The notes below the pieces were generated by a model that made no database searches, was not told where the DNA came from, and saw only the letters and a program-made list of their open reading frames with translations. A DNA stretch of 64,000 nucleotides, from contig JASANC010003886.1 in assembly GCA_030248135.1 (NCBI GenBank), positions 151,097 through 215,096 on the forward strand, read 5' to 3'. How positions within the stretch are numbered: the stretch's first letter is position 1; every line of letters begins with the position of its first letter. Source of the stretch: Theristus sp. LFF4_11. Lineage: Eukaryota; Nematoda; Chromadorea; Monhysterida; Xyalidae. Of this stretch, positions 1 through 12,805 are shown in pieces. The translations under genes and the position numbers were made by a program.

Positions 1-840
1 TTGAATTACCCTGAAAAACACCATTTTCTTGTTTTTCGTTTCTAGACCGATTTCGCCAATTTACACGGCCGATTCGCCCGAAATCGTCACGATTCAGCAT
101 CTAAAGTTGGTCACGTAAAAAAACTAACCCAAAATCCGTGATCAGCGCATTGAATTACCCTGGAAAACACCTTTTTCTTGTTTTTCGTTTCTAGACCGAT
201 GTCGCCAATTTCCACGGCCGATTCGCCCGAAATCGTCACGATTCAGCATCTAAAGTTGCTCACATAAAAAAACTAACTCAAAATCCGTGATCAGCGCATT
301 GAATTACCCTGGAAAACACCAGTTTCTCATTTTTTGTTTTTGGACCGATTTCGCCAATTTCCACGGCCGATTCGCCCGAAATCGTCACGACTCAGTATCT
401 AGAGTTGCTCACATAAGAAAACTAACCCAAAATCCGTGATCAGCGCATTGAATTGCCCCGGACTACACCAGTTTCTCATTTTTTTGTCTTTGGACCGACT
501 TCGCCAATTTCCACGGCCGATTCGCCCGAAATCGTCACGATTCAGTATCTAGAGTTGCTCACATAAGAAAACTAACCCAAAATCCGTGATCAGCGCATTG
601 AATTACCCTGGAAAACACCAGTTTCTCATTTTTTGTTTTTGGACCGATTTCGCCAATTTCCACGGCCGATTCGCCCGAAATCGTCACGATTCAGTATCTA
701 GAGTTGCTCACATAAGAAAACTAACCCAAAATCCGTGATCAGCGCATTGAATTACCCTGGAAAACACCAGTTTCTCATTTTTTTGTTTTTGGACCGATTT
801 CGCCAATTTCCACGGCCGATTCGCCCGAAATCGTCACGAC
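1..840. repeat. ~149-bp tandem satellite, left edge
   Basis: About 5.6 head-to-tail copies of a ~149-150 bp unit fill the left edge. Each copy holds the same landmarks: ATCCGTGATCAGCGCATTGA, a run of AACACC followed by a T-rich stretch, GACCGATTTCGCCAATTTCC, and GATTCGCCCGAAATCGTCAC. Copies 3 to 6 are closer to each other (TTTCTCATTTTTTG variant) than to copies 1 and 2 (TTTTCTTGTTTTTCG variant), which suggests local spread by unequal exchange. The array enters from outside the window, so its full size is unknown. No coding potential is visible. Confidence 0.93.
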
Positions 841-1505
841 TTTGGTTATTTAACTGCTATTCTTTTCACTTTTTCAAAAAATAAAGGTCAAATTCAAATT
901 CTCCGTTGTTGGTTACCCCTGTAAACTTTTTTATTTGTCAAATAACGGTTTGTTTCACGCGCAGAAATCGGAAATACACTTCAAAATAAGCATTTTTCGT
1001 AATTTTGTACAAACAAGCTAAATTTTGAGCCTTGGGAAGCATCGGAGAAAAAAATGAATGCGAAATTTGAAAATCCCGAAGATTTTTACCCTAGAAAATG
1101 TTTTTATCATAACCGTCAGAATTTTCTAAGTATCACTGAAACTGCGTACACATTTTATGACATTGTCGAAAAAAAGGGGTATAGAAGAATAAGAAACAGC
1201 GAATTCAGAATCGATGTTTTGCGCACACAGCGTGTATAGAAGATCACCACGAAAAAATTTCTCGTGCACACACCATACCTATGGATTATCTACCTGTGTG
1301 CAGGAGAAAAAATTCTCAGCTCCTTTTATGTTCACAATGCGAGGCACTGTAAGTTTGAAATTTTAGCGCGAACCTACCACGGGCCATATTATGTCTCATC
1401 CGCTGTCCGCTTCGCTACGCTTCGCTCGCGAATGGACATGATCTTACAGCGCAAGATATTACTATTTTAGCATCATAGATGTCTGCAATAAAAAAGTCAC
1501 TGAAT
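841..1505. other. Intergenic, no gene seen
   Basis: AT-rich sequence between the satellite and the 3' end of the first scramblase gene. It has only short open frames without recognisable motifs or splice structure. Nothing further can be supported. Confidence 0.6.
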
Positions 1506-2966
1506 TCATTCGTTGTTCTTGTTCTCGAATGCCATGAAGTCCTGAAGCAAACCGAATTTTCAGTGAATATGTTCCTGTGATATGTAATTTGAGCAAAAAA
1601 ACTGAACCGCACAATTAGAAACATGGCGCCCAAAAGTGTTGCCTTCAGTTTCACGTCCAAATCCATCGGGACTGAAACAAAACAAAGCTTGGACAATAGA
1701 GACACTGACAGCAAATAAATTGATAAAATTATGATGCACACTAAGCGCTGAGCACACACATGTGATTCCAAAATTGTCAGCAACAGTGAACATCTCCTTC
1801 GCAAGTCCACTCCACTGTTTCGTGACATTGCCAATCTTCTGTGATCTGTCCGCCGTCAACACCTGACAAAAATGCAGAGGTTATTTGCCAATTTTGCAGC
1901 ACATAAAATACTTCACTTCAGCAAACAACTGACACTGTGAAAACTCAGGCAACACGCGTCAGTGAGCAGTGCTGTGGCATGCGTGTGGTCAGCCAAACAA
2001 CCTTGCTTACCGGAAAGTCAATGTCACAGCAGCATCGGCAGCCGACCACGCAGCAGCAGGGTCCGTCAATGACCAGGTGCGTGTTGTCGTTCGCATCACG
2101 AATGTCGTACGCAAACGAACAGGCGGTGCCGGTCTGCACCACTTTGCCAATCATTGTGCCTGTCAACCAAAAATACACCAACAGTCAGCTTCGTTGTGCA
2201 GTGCACACACACCAGCGCATACACAGGTGCCACACCTGGTGGTGATTCAACATAAAGCTCCTGAGCACAGCAGTCACACGCACTAGCACACCAACAGCAA
2301 CCGGCACAGCATTTGAACGGACGATAGATTTTGATGACTTCCTAAACAAACTCAATTGATATAAACTCCCAATTGAAGTGTTAGTTCTATTAAAACGAGG
2401 TGTAGACATTATCAGAAACAATTTTGAAAGCTCAAGAGGGAGAACTGAGTTGGATTCGAACCATGTCACTGGCCTTAGACCGCTCGGCCAACCTGATTGA
2501 AGTTGTTGACGATGTGTAGCGTGAACTCTCTGTTCTGTTGGCAGCATATGCGCATACACATGTCAGTCTCCTCAAACGCGTAGTAAATCTGCTGGCCCAT
2601 GCTGTTCTTGATTGAGTACTTGTTGTTCGTCTCCCAGCCAGTGAACGCTTGCAACAATTCTACGATCTGAAAACTGATGTTGATCAGCAAATGAACAACC
2701 ACGCACACGTTTCTGGCTGACCTGATGTGCGAGAATCTGATCGACCGTCGTCAAGTACTCGAGACCGGGTGGACAGCCAGCTGGTGGTTGCGGTATTGGC
2801 ATCCAGCCGCCTGGTGGTGCTGCAGTACACGGTACAAAATAGCTAAGATTTTGTCAAAAGTGATCGTTGAAACAAAGCAACAGCAGAAAATAAACACAGT
2901 TTGCAAAAAAATGCCACAAACCCAAAACTTACCGCCCGGCTGTGACGTCACAGCAGGATTAGCCAT
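1506..2966 (-). CDS. Phospholipid scramblase, copy 1
   Basis: Predicted calcium-dependent phospholipid scramblase of about 252 residues in eight exons (minus strand): 2933-2966, 2722-2819, 2493-2666, 2236-2341, 2011-2159, 1760-1862, 1613-1671, 1506-1541. The lengths sum to 759 and the phases agree. The start gives [12 protein letters not shown], followed by a proline-rich stretch. Family landmarks are [27 protein letters not shown], the Cys clusters [16 protein letters not shown] and [14 protein letters not shown] (palmitoylation-type), and the C-terminal hydrophobic helix [16 protein letters not shown] ending in DFMAFE. The family moves lipids between membrane leaflets at the plasma membrane or organelles; the exact role here is inferred. 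Copy 2 lies just upstream on the same strand with nearly identical exon lengths, so the pair arose by tandem duplication. Confidence 0.93.
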
Positions 2967-4493
2967 GACTGGTAAAAAAACTTGATTTACGAAAATGAAA
3001 ATATAAATTCGAGCAATTCACGCGCAATTGTTGCTTGTGTGTGTTTGTGCAGCTTTAGTCCTTTAGTCTGCACTCATTTCGCTTAAAATCAAAAAATCCA
3101 CGTCACAAAATTGTTTGTTATGCATTGAAATGGTTGAAATTCAGTTCTCAGTTTTGAAAATAAAAAAGAACATTAACGGTTTTAAAATTAAAAGAAGGTT
3201 TTATGAATACACCTGAAAACCGTAGTTTTTTTTGTGTCGAACAAGATTGTTTTTAGTGGTGTTTCTAGTCAAGGTTTTGTCGTGCGGATGAAAGCAAACA
3301 AATCGCCAAATAGCGTATATCTTTTATGCAACGCACATTTTCTGCGTTTTTTAACGAAAAATAAACAAATGCATCAGCGACAGTACGACAGCGCAATTGA
3401 AAGGGGGTGTGACGAAGACATGTGCAAACGAATGTGTAGCTATGTGAAATTGCTCATCACTGCAACAATGGCAACAATTGCTACGATTGCAACTACAACA
3501 GCACATTGGAAGCCATTGTGAAATGCAACAACACCAACCAACGCAACTCGCACACTAAAAAATAACAATTTTGGCAATCAGTGAAGTTGTTTGTGACTCG
3601 GTTTTTCACGTTACTTATCACATTGTTATCAAATAACGATAACAATGATAAGCGCAAAATAACGCTTAACAACTGGCCCGTGCACAAAGTTTTGTGTTTG
3701 ATTTCACAACGTACTGCAGTGCATTGGCGTAGTTGTCAAAGTTAAGAAAGCTGTTGCTTAAAAAAAGTTGTGACTAACAATACTGACTTTCCACTGTGAA
3801 CAAATTTTTTATTTACACATGAACATAACATAGCGTCACAATAATGTCACAATAGGTTTTTCAAACACTGCAGAAGGTTATGCAGAAACACTCAGATAAT
3901 TTAAGCGGCATTCATGAAGCAGTATTTAGTGACGCGCAGCTGTATTAAAACATAGCTACGCGGTCACTAAATACTGCTTCATGAATGCCCCTTCAGGGTT
4001 GATCAATACGATTTCAAAGAACGCAACTGGAAAACGCAAGTGATTAGTGGATTTACTTCTTCAGAAATTGCAGATTATTTCACTGTTATCAAAATTCCAC
4101 GCAGACAGAACGACAAAAATTAATTTCACAATAACAGAAACGATCATGCAATCCGGCAGGAGATACCAATAACGACAGATACCAATAAGATGGACGAAAG
4201 TTACAAATCAGACTGACACACTAAAAAGTGTGCGAACTCGTGTGCGATGGCGTGTCCCGCGTCGTGCTTTGTCCCGGAAAATGCGTAGGACACGACGTGT
4301 GACACGACACCGGATACTAGCTCGGACACTGTTTAGCGTGCAAACACGATTCTTGCAAAACCGAGTTTTTCAGTTTTTTTTAAAAAGTGTCGAACGTCTT
4401 CACCTTTGCTATGTTTCTGCACAAATTTTTAAATGGGATGAAAAAAGTTTTAAGAAATGTTTAAGGAATTTTATTTTGCTCAGTTTGTATAAT
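2967..4493. other. Intergenic spacer between scramblase paralogues
   Basis: Holds the 5' flank of copy 1 and the 3' flank of copy 2. AT-rich, with a short foldback element at 3901-3997 and a CGTGTC-rich patch near 4230-4320. No further exon could be supported. Confidence 0.6.
3901..3997. repeat. Short foldback (hairpin) element
   Basis: An almost perfect hairpin: the arm GGCATTCATGAAGCAGTATT continues into TAGTGAC and returns inverted after a ~29-nt loop. Its outer end (TTAAGCGGCATTCAT) matches the left end of the larger foldback at 17395-18335, so both belong to one MITE-like family. Confidence 0.85.
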
Positions 4494-7400
4494 TCAGTCT
4501 TGGTTGTGTTGTTTTTTGCCCTTTTTCTGCTCATACACCATAAAGTCCTGGAAACGGATTTCATTTTAAAAATGCTACGCGACATTTCAAGGTAGACTTA
4601 CTCAATAAAAGCAGACTTACAATCAAAAACATCGCTCCAAGCAAAGTGCTCTTCAGTTTTACATCCAAATCCATTGGAACTGCAAAAACATCAAACTTCG
4701 ACTGATACTGAGCAAAAGTAAGAAGCGTGCAAGCCAGTCGACAAACGCACATGTGATTCCAAAATTGTCAGCTTTCGTAAACAATTCCTTGGCGAGGCCG
4801 CTCCATTGTTTTGTGATGTTGCCCACTTGTCGCGATTTGTCGGCAGAATAAATCTATAATCGTCAGAATAAATACACAACAGAATCCATCTTGAAGTTTT
4901 TTGCGACTAAAATTTGCTAGAACGTACCGGAAAGTCGACATCACGACAGCAGGAGCAGCCGGCCACGCAGCAGCAGGGTCCTTCAATGACGAGGTGCGTC
5001 GTGTCAGCAGCGTCCTTGATCTCATACGCAACCGAACACTTCCGTGGCCCCGTTTGCCACACTTTGCCAATCAAATTACCTGTGCAATTCAAATTTAAAC
5101 ATGAAAACAGGCCATGCTTGCATTGGCAGGACATAAAATGCAAATGAAATTGGAAGACTTGCGTTTTGCTTGGTTTTGTTCGCCTAACCTGGCGGTGCTT
5201 CAACATAGAGCTCTTGGGAGCAGCGGTCACAACAGCCGGCACACCAGCAGCATCCAGCGCAACATTTGAAAGGCCGATAGATCTTCATCACTTCCTGTGA
5301 ATGAAAATACACGAACTCAATGGTGCGACGTCTGTTTTATGTCAGCTTCGACTGCATATTGATTTTAAAAAAACAGAAAATCTTCATGTTCAACTATCGG
5401 ATGATGCAATGAATGAATGAAAACCAACCTGATTGAAGTTGTCGACGATGTGCAGCGTGAACTCTCTGTTGTTGTGGCAGCATATGCGCATGCACGTGTC
5501 AGTCTCCTCAAACGCATAATAAATCTGCTGGCCCATGGTGTTCTTGATTGCGTACTTGTTGTTCGTCTCCCAGCCAGTGAACGCTTCCAACAACTCCACG
5601 AGCTGTGTTAGAACACGCTGTTGCAATCGACAATAATTTCACAGGAATGACTAAAGCTCAGTGGCAGTAGGTTTACCTGGTGAGCAAGAATCTGATCGAG
5701 CATGGTCAAATACTCCAAGCCAGGCGGAACACCCGGAATGCTTGAAGGCGCTTGCATCCATCCGCTTGGTGCAGCTGCAAATACAATGTATACAGTACCA
5801 ACAAAAAAATAACTCGGCACCCGTGTGCGACGGTTTCGTGGACCGTGGGTGCTCACAAGTGTGTCACAGTGTCGTGGACCGTGGTGCTCACAAGTGTCAC
5901 GGTATCGTGGACCGTTGTGCTTATAAGTGTCACGGTGTCGTGGACCGTGGTGCTTATAAGTGTCACGGTGTCGTGGACCGTAGTGCTCACAAGTGTCATA
6001 TTGTCGTGGACCGTGGTGCTCACAAGTATCATGGTGTCGTGGACCGTGGTGCTCACAAGTGTCACCTTGTCGTGGACCGTGGGTGCTCACAAGTGTGTCA
6101 CAGTGTCGTGGACCGTGGGTGCTCACAAGTGTGTCACAGTGTCGTGGACCGTGGTGCTCACAAGTGTCACGGTCACGGTGTCGTGGACCGTTGTGCTTAT
6201 AAGTGTCACGGTGTCGTGGACCGTGGCGCTTATAAGTGTCACAGTGTCGTGGACCGTGGTGCTCACAAGTGTCACGGTATCATGGACCGTTGTGCTTATA
6301 AGTGTCACGGTGTCGTGGACCGTGGTGCTTATAAGTGTCACAGTGTCGTGGACCGTGGTGCTCACAAGTGTCACGGTCACGGTGTCGTGGACCGTTGTGC
6401 TTATAAGTGTCACAGTGTCGTGGACCGTTGTGCTTATAAGTGTCACAGTGTCGTGGACCGTGGTGCTCACAAGTGTCACGGTATCATGGACCGTTGTGCT
6501 TATAAGTGTCACGGTGTCGTGGACCGTGGTGCTTATAAGTGTCACAGTGTCGTGGACCGTGGTGCTCACAAGTGTCACGGTCACGGTGTCGTGGACCGTT
6601 GTGCTTATAAGTGTCACAGTCACACAGTGTCGTGGACCGTGGTGCTCACAAGTGTCACGGTGTCGTGGACCGTGGTGCTTATAAGTGTCACGGTGTCGTG
6701 GACCGTGGTGCTTATAAGTGTCACGGTGTCGTGGACCGTAGTGCTCACAAGTGTCACAGTGTCGTGGACCGTGGTGCTCACAAGTGGCATGGTGTCGTGG
6801 ACCGTGGTGCTCCAAGTGTCACGGTGTCGTGGACCGTGGCGCTTATAAGTGTCACAGTGTCGTGGACCGTGGTGCTCACAAGTGTCACGGTATCATGGAC
6901 CGTTGTGCTTATAAGTGTCACGGTGTCGTGGACCGTGGTGCTTATAAGTGTCACAGTGTCGTGGACCGTGGTGCTCACAAGTGTCACGGTCACGGTGTCG
7001 TGGACCGTTGTGCTTATAAGTGTCACGGTGTCGTGGACCGTTGTGCTTATAAGTGTCACAGTGTCGTGGACCGTGGTGCTCACAAGTGTCACGGTATCAT
7101 GGACCGTTGTGCTTATAAGTGTCACGGTGTCGTGGACCGTGGTGCTTATAAGTGTCACAGTGTCGTGGACCGTGGTGCTCACAAGTGTCACGGTCACGGT
7201 GTCGTGGACCGTTGTGCTTATAAGTGTCACAGTCACACAGTGTCGTGGACCGTGGTGCTCACAAGTGTCACGGTGTCGTGGACCGTGGTGCTTATAAGTG
7301 TCACGGTGTCGTGGACCGTGGTGCTTATAAGTGTCACGGTGTCGTGGACCGTAGTGCTCACAAGTGTCACAGTGTCGTGGACCGTGGTGCTCACAAGTGG

Positions 7401-7723
7401 CATGGTGTCGTGGACCGTGGTGCTCCAAGTGTCACGGTGTCGTGGACCGTGGGTGCTCACAAGTGTGTCACAGTGTCGTGGACCGTGGGTGCTCACAAGT
7501 GTGTCACAGTGTCGTGGACCGTGGGTGCTCACAAGTGTGTCACAGTGTCGTGGACCGTGGTGCTCACAAGTGTCACGGTCACGGTGTCGTGGACCGTGGT
7601 GCTCATAAGTTTCCGGTGCTGCACAACAATAACCAGCAAAATGGCGCTACAAGTTATGCTATTTAACTTTGAAACCTTGCAACACCAACCACCGGGCTGC
7701 GTAGTCACTGCCGGACTTGCCAT
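4494..7723 (-). CDS. Phospholipid scramblase, copy 2
   Basis: Paralogue of the neighbouring scramblase, about 259 residues, eight exons (minus strand): 7690-7723, 5677-5774, 5429-5602, 5189-5294, 4928-5079, 4751-4853, 4621-4679, 4494-4547. Exons 1-4, 6 and 7 match copy 1 base for base in length (34, 98, 174, 106, 103, 59); exon 5 is one codon longer and the last exon differs. Two adjacent ATGs (7726 and 7723) are possible starts; the second aligns with copy 1. Landmarks: [69 protein letters not shown] and the helix [16 protein letters not shown] followed by DFMVYEQ. Intron 1 (5775-7689) is enlarged by a minisatellite. Same predicted function as copy 1: calcium-dependent lipid scrambling, inferred from family. 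Confidence 0.92.
5827..7611. repeat. 33-bp minisatellite in scramblase intron 1
   Basis: About 53 tandem copies of a 33-bp unit (start GTCGTGGACCGTGGTGCTCA, end AAGTGTCACGGT). The main variants have CTTATAAG in place of CTCACAAG, CACAGT in place of CACGGT, GTATCATGG, a 36-bp form with GTGGGTGCT and GTGTGTCAC, and a 39-bp form with doubled CACGGT. A ~613-bp block is repeated almost exactly (6123-6830 against 6770-7445), so there is higher-order structure. Most unit lengths are multiples of three, which leaves long open frames on both strands; these are artefacts of periodicity, not genes. The array lies wholly within intron 1 of scramblase copy 2. Confidence 0.97.
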
Positions 7724-7726
7724 CAT

Positions 7727-9909
7727 CAGCCACCAAATAATCACATTCGTCAAATTTCAGTTAATTTCATCAAAATCTAGGTCAGGTTTAAAATATAAAG
7801 ATTCCACTTGCAATACGGTAAAGAATTTAAAAAATCAACTATTATAAACCGGTTTTTTTAATTCAAACTACAAAATTTCAAAAAACTCAAGTTGTGGAAG
7901 AGCAGTTGCTGCGAAAACACCCTAGAATGGGTTTATTTGTGTGTGGTTGTGTTGTGGTTGTCCAATGCAAACAACACAGCAATGCCTGTGCCAGTGCATC
8001 TGATCGCAGCTGCACGTTTTTTCCGCTTCAGTTCTTTGTTGAATGTAAACCGATTTCATAATGTCGATAACTAAGACGTACATATAATATTGTGCATGTG
8101 GATTTTATGTCACTAAAACGTTTTTCGTTTGTGTGCCTAGCTGGCCTTCACAGTGTTGCGTTTCACTGTTTGTTTGAAACCAATCCATTTCATACTGTTA
8201 GCGCAAAAAAGTTCCTTGAAATAAAACTGAAAATGAAAATGACTACATTTTTCATCAACATTTCTAGAAGGCCTCAAACCTGTCTTTATTTGTAGTCAAA
8301 TATACAAGCCAAATAACGTTGCATGCGTTGACAAAAGCAAACAAATCGTTCAGTTTCCTAGTTTTTTGTTTTTCAGATATTGCCGACCTTCATAACGTGA
8401 AGTTTTGTAATACAGCAGCACTAAAGTTTGATGAAGCTTTTGCTGAAATGTACATGTGCACTTACATTTGTACGCAAAGGTTCAAACCAGTTAAAATCGA
8501 GTCAGGCCACATATTGATTGATCACGACTTTTAGGACAAATTGTCTGTTGATGACCAGACTGATCTGATAAAAAGCAAGAAATTCCTCCATGGTAACCAC
8601 CCCTTTCTCCAAAACGTTACTATGCAAGAATGACTGATGTCCAAACGTCCTCAAAATTCAGCGTCAATTTTTGCAAAGCGGCAGAAAAAGAAATGGAAAA
8701 ATGAAAAACAACCGGTTTCGCATTACTTGTTTTGTTAAGCAGCAAGTATATTTTATAGAAAGCAATCCAAAGCAAAATGTCACCACAAGATCGCACAAAG
8801 TAACAAAGTTTCACACGTCTCTTTTGAAGGTTTGAGCAACAACAACAAGTACATAATTTTGAATCATATGTTTTCTTCATGCATATGTAGACTGCTGTGT
8901 GGGGGCGACTGGGTTGATAGACACTCTGCAGACATAGCATCCGTGAACGTCACACAAAAAAAACAAGAAATTCCATTCAATCGCCGAATCTGGAGCAGTT
9001 ATGAAAAGGTCCACACAAACCGACAACGCCGTTTTCAAGTCAAAGCTGGTAGCTAACCAAGCGCAAACTGATAATTTTTTTGACCGTAGAACCGAAGAGT
9101 ATGAAAACACACAGTGGGCGAGTGGTGTGCACAGCTTCATCAACGCAATGCAACCACACGTGTGCGCGTGTGTTTTTTCTCACTTCATTTCGCTTTTCAC
9201 CAATTTATGGTGTCAGCGTCAGTCAACACGCAGCACTGCTTGATTCCACGAGTTTTTTCTTGCATTCTGACCAGCACAACACTCCTCCGTAGTTCAGCAG
9301 TGTTGATGCGTGTGCGTGTGCTCTGTTTCAAACATACACGTTTTGGCAACAACACAAATGACGTTTTCACCCTTATTTAACATAATTGATCGTTTTTGCC
9401 TGAAAAACTTACCTTGACGGCTACCTTCTTTTCGTACTTTACATGTGTTTGTTGAAGAAACAGAGGTAAATCATAGTTTCATAGATTAAGCTGGCTTCTT
9501 AGCGCGATGCCGAGCATCCGATTCTGATAGGCGTGGATGGCGCCATGCAAGTGTTTGCATTCAACGTGTTGCACGTGAACACGAACCGTTCTATTTTTAC
9601 AGAATATTTCAAATGTCTACATTAGATTATCCCACCGGTTTTACATGCACATCATCTGTTGTATACATGTGAAATGCAAAATGTCAAAAGCATATGCACG
9701 CGTTTTGACACACAGTTCAAAGTGTTTCAAAACGTCGAAAATTGCACTTTTAATTACAGCGCTGTTTGTAAAAATAACTTCTAAATGAAGTTGTTTTACT
9801 ATGAAAATGGAAAGTGTTCTAAAAATCGATTTTAAAAATATAAGGGAAAGCGAGATTTCAGAGCGCATCTGTATGGTCGATAATTAATGTTCATTGTGGC
9901 ACATTCGGA
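7727..9909. other. Intergenic, no gene supported
   Basis: Shared upstream region of scramblase copy 2 (minus) and the carboxypeptidase (plus). Only short frames without family motifs or convincing splice pairs. A possible isolated exon end on the minus strand, with a GTAAGT donor near 9410, could not be attached to anything. Confidence 0.5.
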
Positions 9910-12461
9910 ATGAGCAGGCAGTGCAGTCTGTTGCGATTGCTGCTCTCGACCTGTGTGTTCAGCCTGCTGACTGCAGACGAATTCCAATACTCGATCTCTG
10001 AGAGCCGACAACCGAACCAGCTGAACAACAACTTCGTCGAGGATGAAACGTAAATGGGCAATTTGCTTGTGGAATAACAGATATTGTTGCTGCGAATCAG
10101 CATCATGACATCTTTCAGATGGTTCGTTTTTGACGTGACGCCAAGGACACAGCTTGGTTTGAAACAACTTCAACTGTTACACACAGTGGTGAGAACCATA
10201 TGGCGCATTCAAATCTCTACAGCTCATCGGGTTCTTTGAATTATGAATTGTTTCAGTTGGACTTTCTTGGATACCCGAAAGAAGTTGGTCAGCCGTGTGA
10301 GGTGCTGGTGTACGACTTTCAGATGATCACGCTGAGCAGTGGAGTAGAACGTGCCTGGTGGACGTTGCACAACAAAACTGACGCAGTGCTCAAGTTGGTG
10401 CTCTGCTATGTACATTGTACTACATTGAAAATGTATCTGGAAAGATGCTGCAACATTCGATAAGTAGCTGCAAGATCGTTGTTTTCCATTATTTCACTAA
10501 ATGAAACCATGCTGTTGTGTTACAATATTTGACGCTTCAGGCGCATCGAAGAGCAAAAACAGCGACTGAAACTGAAGAAACATCGGTACAAACGCGCGAG
10601 CTCGTTCTCATCCGCATATCGTATTGCTGACTACAACGATTACTATGAGGTCAGTCGCTTGGCGCTTCGACGTTATTACCAGCTTCGCTTCACAATAACA
10701 CTTCTTGCCAGAATTCTAATTTTTAAAAGACTTTTAGTCCGACAACTTTGTACCCCAGTATGACGTCAGTGACTCGGGTGTTTTATATTTTGAAATTAAG
10801 TACAAATCAACGAGCTTGCAGATATCCAAACTGCTTGATGAATTCGCGAACGAGCACAGCGACATTGCATACGTCAAGTATTTCGGCAAATCTTCTGAAG
10901 GCCGCAACATGAAATTAATCAAGGCCTGTTTGTTTCACACTCATTAAACAGAACCCGAAATATAGCTGCTGATGTTTTGTAGTTGATATGCTCAAGTATT
11001 GATAATAACGCATTTGCCCTGTTTTGCAGATTGGCAAATACAAACGCGTAAGTGAGCCGTTTTGCATTTCATGTACGGGTGCAGCCAAATTTCATTCATA
11101 TCAAAACTGTCCAGGGCGTCATCAAACCGGCAATCTTCATCGACGGTGGCATCCACGCTCGAGAATGGATTGCCCCGACAACTGTCATGTACATAATCTA
11201 TCAGGTATTCAAGTATTCAGGGTTCTCATGATTCAATTGTACTCGAGTAAGATTACTTTCAAGTAAAACTTTCAAGTTAAAACAACAATCAATGACTGAA
11301 CCCAAATTGTCGAGCACCGAACAAACTTTTTGAGTTTTTGCTGAGTAAGTTTTCTTGGAGTTGCATACATGTATGTTTGCATTGTTTTTTTTTCGACGTG
11401 AACCTGGTGTTGTTGCTTCAGTTATTGACTCAATACAAAAGTGGAAACACCGAAGTTCAACATTTTGTTGATGAATTGGACTGGTACATAGCACCAGTGA
11501 TCAATCCCGATGGTTACCAGTATAGCTTCCAAAAGTCACGCCTCTGGCGCAAATCGCGCAGCGGTCCACCCAAATGGAGCACTTGGTATCAGCAGCGATG
11601 CCTCGGCGTTGATTTGAATCGAAACTTTGATTTCGACTGGGGAAGTAAGTTCACGCTCATGAACATTTCTTGTTACTAGCTGGTACATATTGTAGGTCAT
11701 GCATTTGCGGTGAGTAGTGCGCTTCTCTGCCACGATACCTATAGTAGTACCAGTACATACATCAATGAAGTTTTTTACTGAAGTAATAGTGCTTGAATTA
11801 TAAATCGAATGTCTGATTGAAAATTTAGAAACTGACGGAAGTCCAGACCCGTGCGCGTCTAACTATCGTGGAACAGGGCCAAATTCTGAGCCAGAGACGC
11901 AAGCTATCGTGAAGTTTTTCAAAATGCACAAGAGAAAAATCAAAGCGTACATCTCATTGCACACATACGGCCCTTTTTGGTTCATTCCGTATGGACACCG
12001 AAGACACCCCGTGATGTATCAGAACAACAAAGCAGAAGTGGTACGTCGCAAAGTCTCCTTGTCAGCAAATCAGCGCAGTTTTGCTCGACTAATAACCTTT
12101 TTTAGCTAAACGTTGCAAACGAAGCTGCGCGTGCAGCCGAGAGAGTGAATGGCAATCGATACAGGGTTGGGTCGGCCGCCAAGTTGCTTTGTAAGTAAAC
12201 AAATAAGATTCTGACGTTCTTTGTGTTTGTCACCTTGGAAAATCAATTATATTGAAATCGATGTAAGATGCGGCATCTGGAACGAGCGACGACTGGGCGG
12301 CTGGCACGATGAAAGTTCCGTGGTCGTTCGGTCTTGAGGTTGGCAACGACACGCATCAGTTCGACCCACCCGAACGCTACATCGAATCAAGCGGACGCGA
12401 AATATGGGAGGCGGTCAAAGTGGTCGCACGCAAATTACTTCAGTCAAGATATGCACGATGA
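9910..12461 (+). CDS. Secreted M14 metallocarboxypeptidase (proenzyme)
   Basis: Zinc carboxypeptidase of the M14A type, about 487 residues in 11 exons: 9910-10049, 10119-10188, 10257-10393, 10541-10649, 10738-10923, 11030-11047, 11115-11204, 11422-11644, 11829-12040, 12106-12190, 12268-12461 (total 1464). It starts with a signal peptide (core LLRLLLSTCVFSLLTA), then an activation propeptide (FDVTPRTQLGLKQLQLLH and LDFLGYPKEVGQPCEVLV). The catalytic domain has the HxxE zinc motif in GGIHAREWIAP, the NPDGYQYS and DLNRNFDFDWG blocks, the third zinc ligand in YISLHTYGPFW, and the catalytic Glu in WSFGLEVG. It removes C-terminal residues from peptides outside the cell or in the gut lumen; specificity is not clear. 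Oddities: an 18-nt microexon encoding IGKYKR, and the upstream junction needs a GC donor (AAG|GCCTGT). It converges with the GT31 gene. Confidence 0.93.
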
Positions 12462-12805
12462 ACCAAAAGTCAAGTCATAATATTTTGAAGGATTTTCTGT
12501 TCTTATCCTTGTCGCTCGATGCATACCGGTGTGTTCTCGTTTTTGCATTCTTCATGTACGTCTTTTCAACTTTTTAGTCATTAAACGTGTGTATGTTTCA
12601 TGGATATCTGGATGCAGCGGTGTACAATGTATTTTCTGATTTGTCTAATTTCTGGGCGTTGATTTTTTTCTCGGTCTCACATGCACTGCAAATCAAACTG
12701 CAATCAAAAGTACATACATTTAGACTCTTTGGGGGTGTTAGACACAAACCTGTTGCGAGTCAACTATGGCCATCAGTGTTATCAGCTTACAACGGACTCG
12801 TGTGC

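Noticed and set aside
5827..7611. A CRISPR-like array
   Set aside because: Units are contiguous with no unique spacers, and the sequence is an intron of a eukaryotic gene.
5608..7847. Several long overlapping frames with repeated [15 protein letters not shown] or [13 protein letters not shown] peptides
   Set aside because: They follow from the 33-bp period of the minisatellite, which is open in many frames on both strands and lies within an intron.
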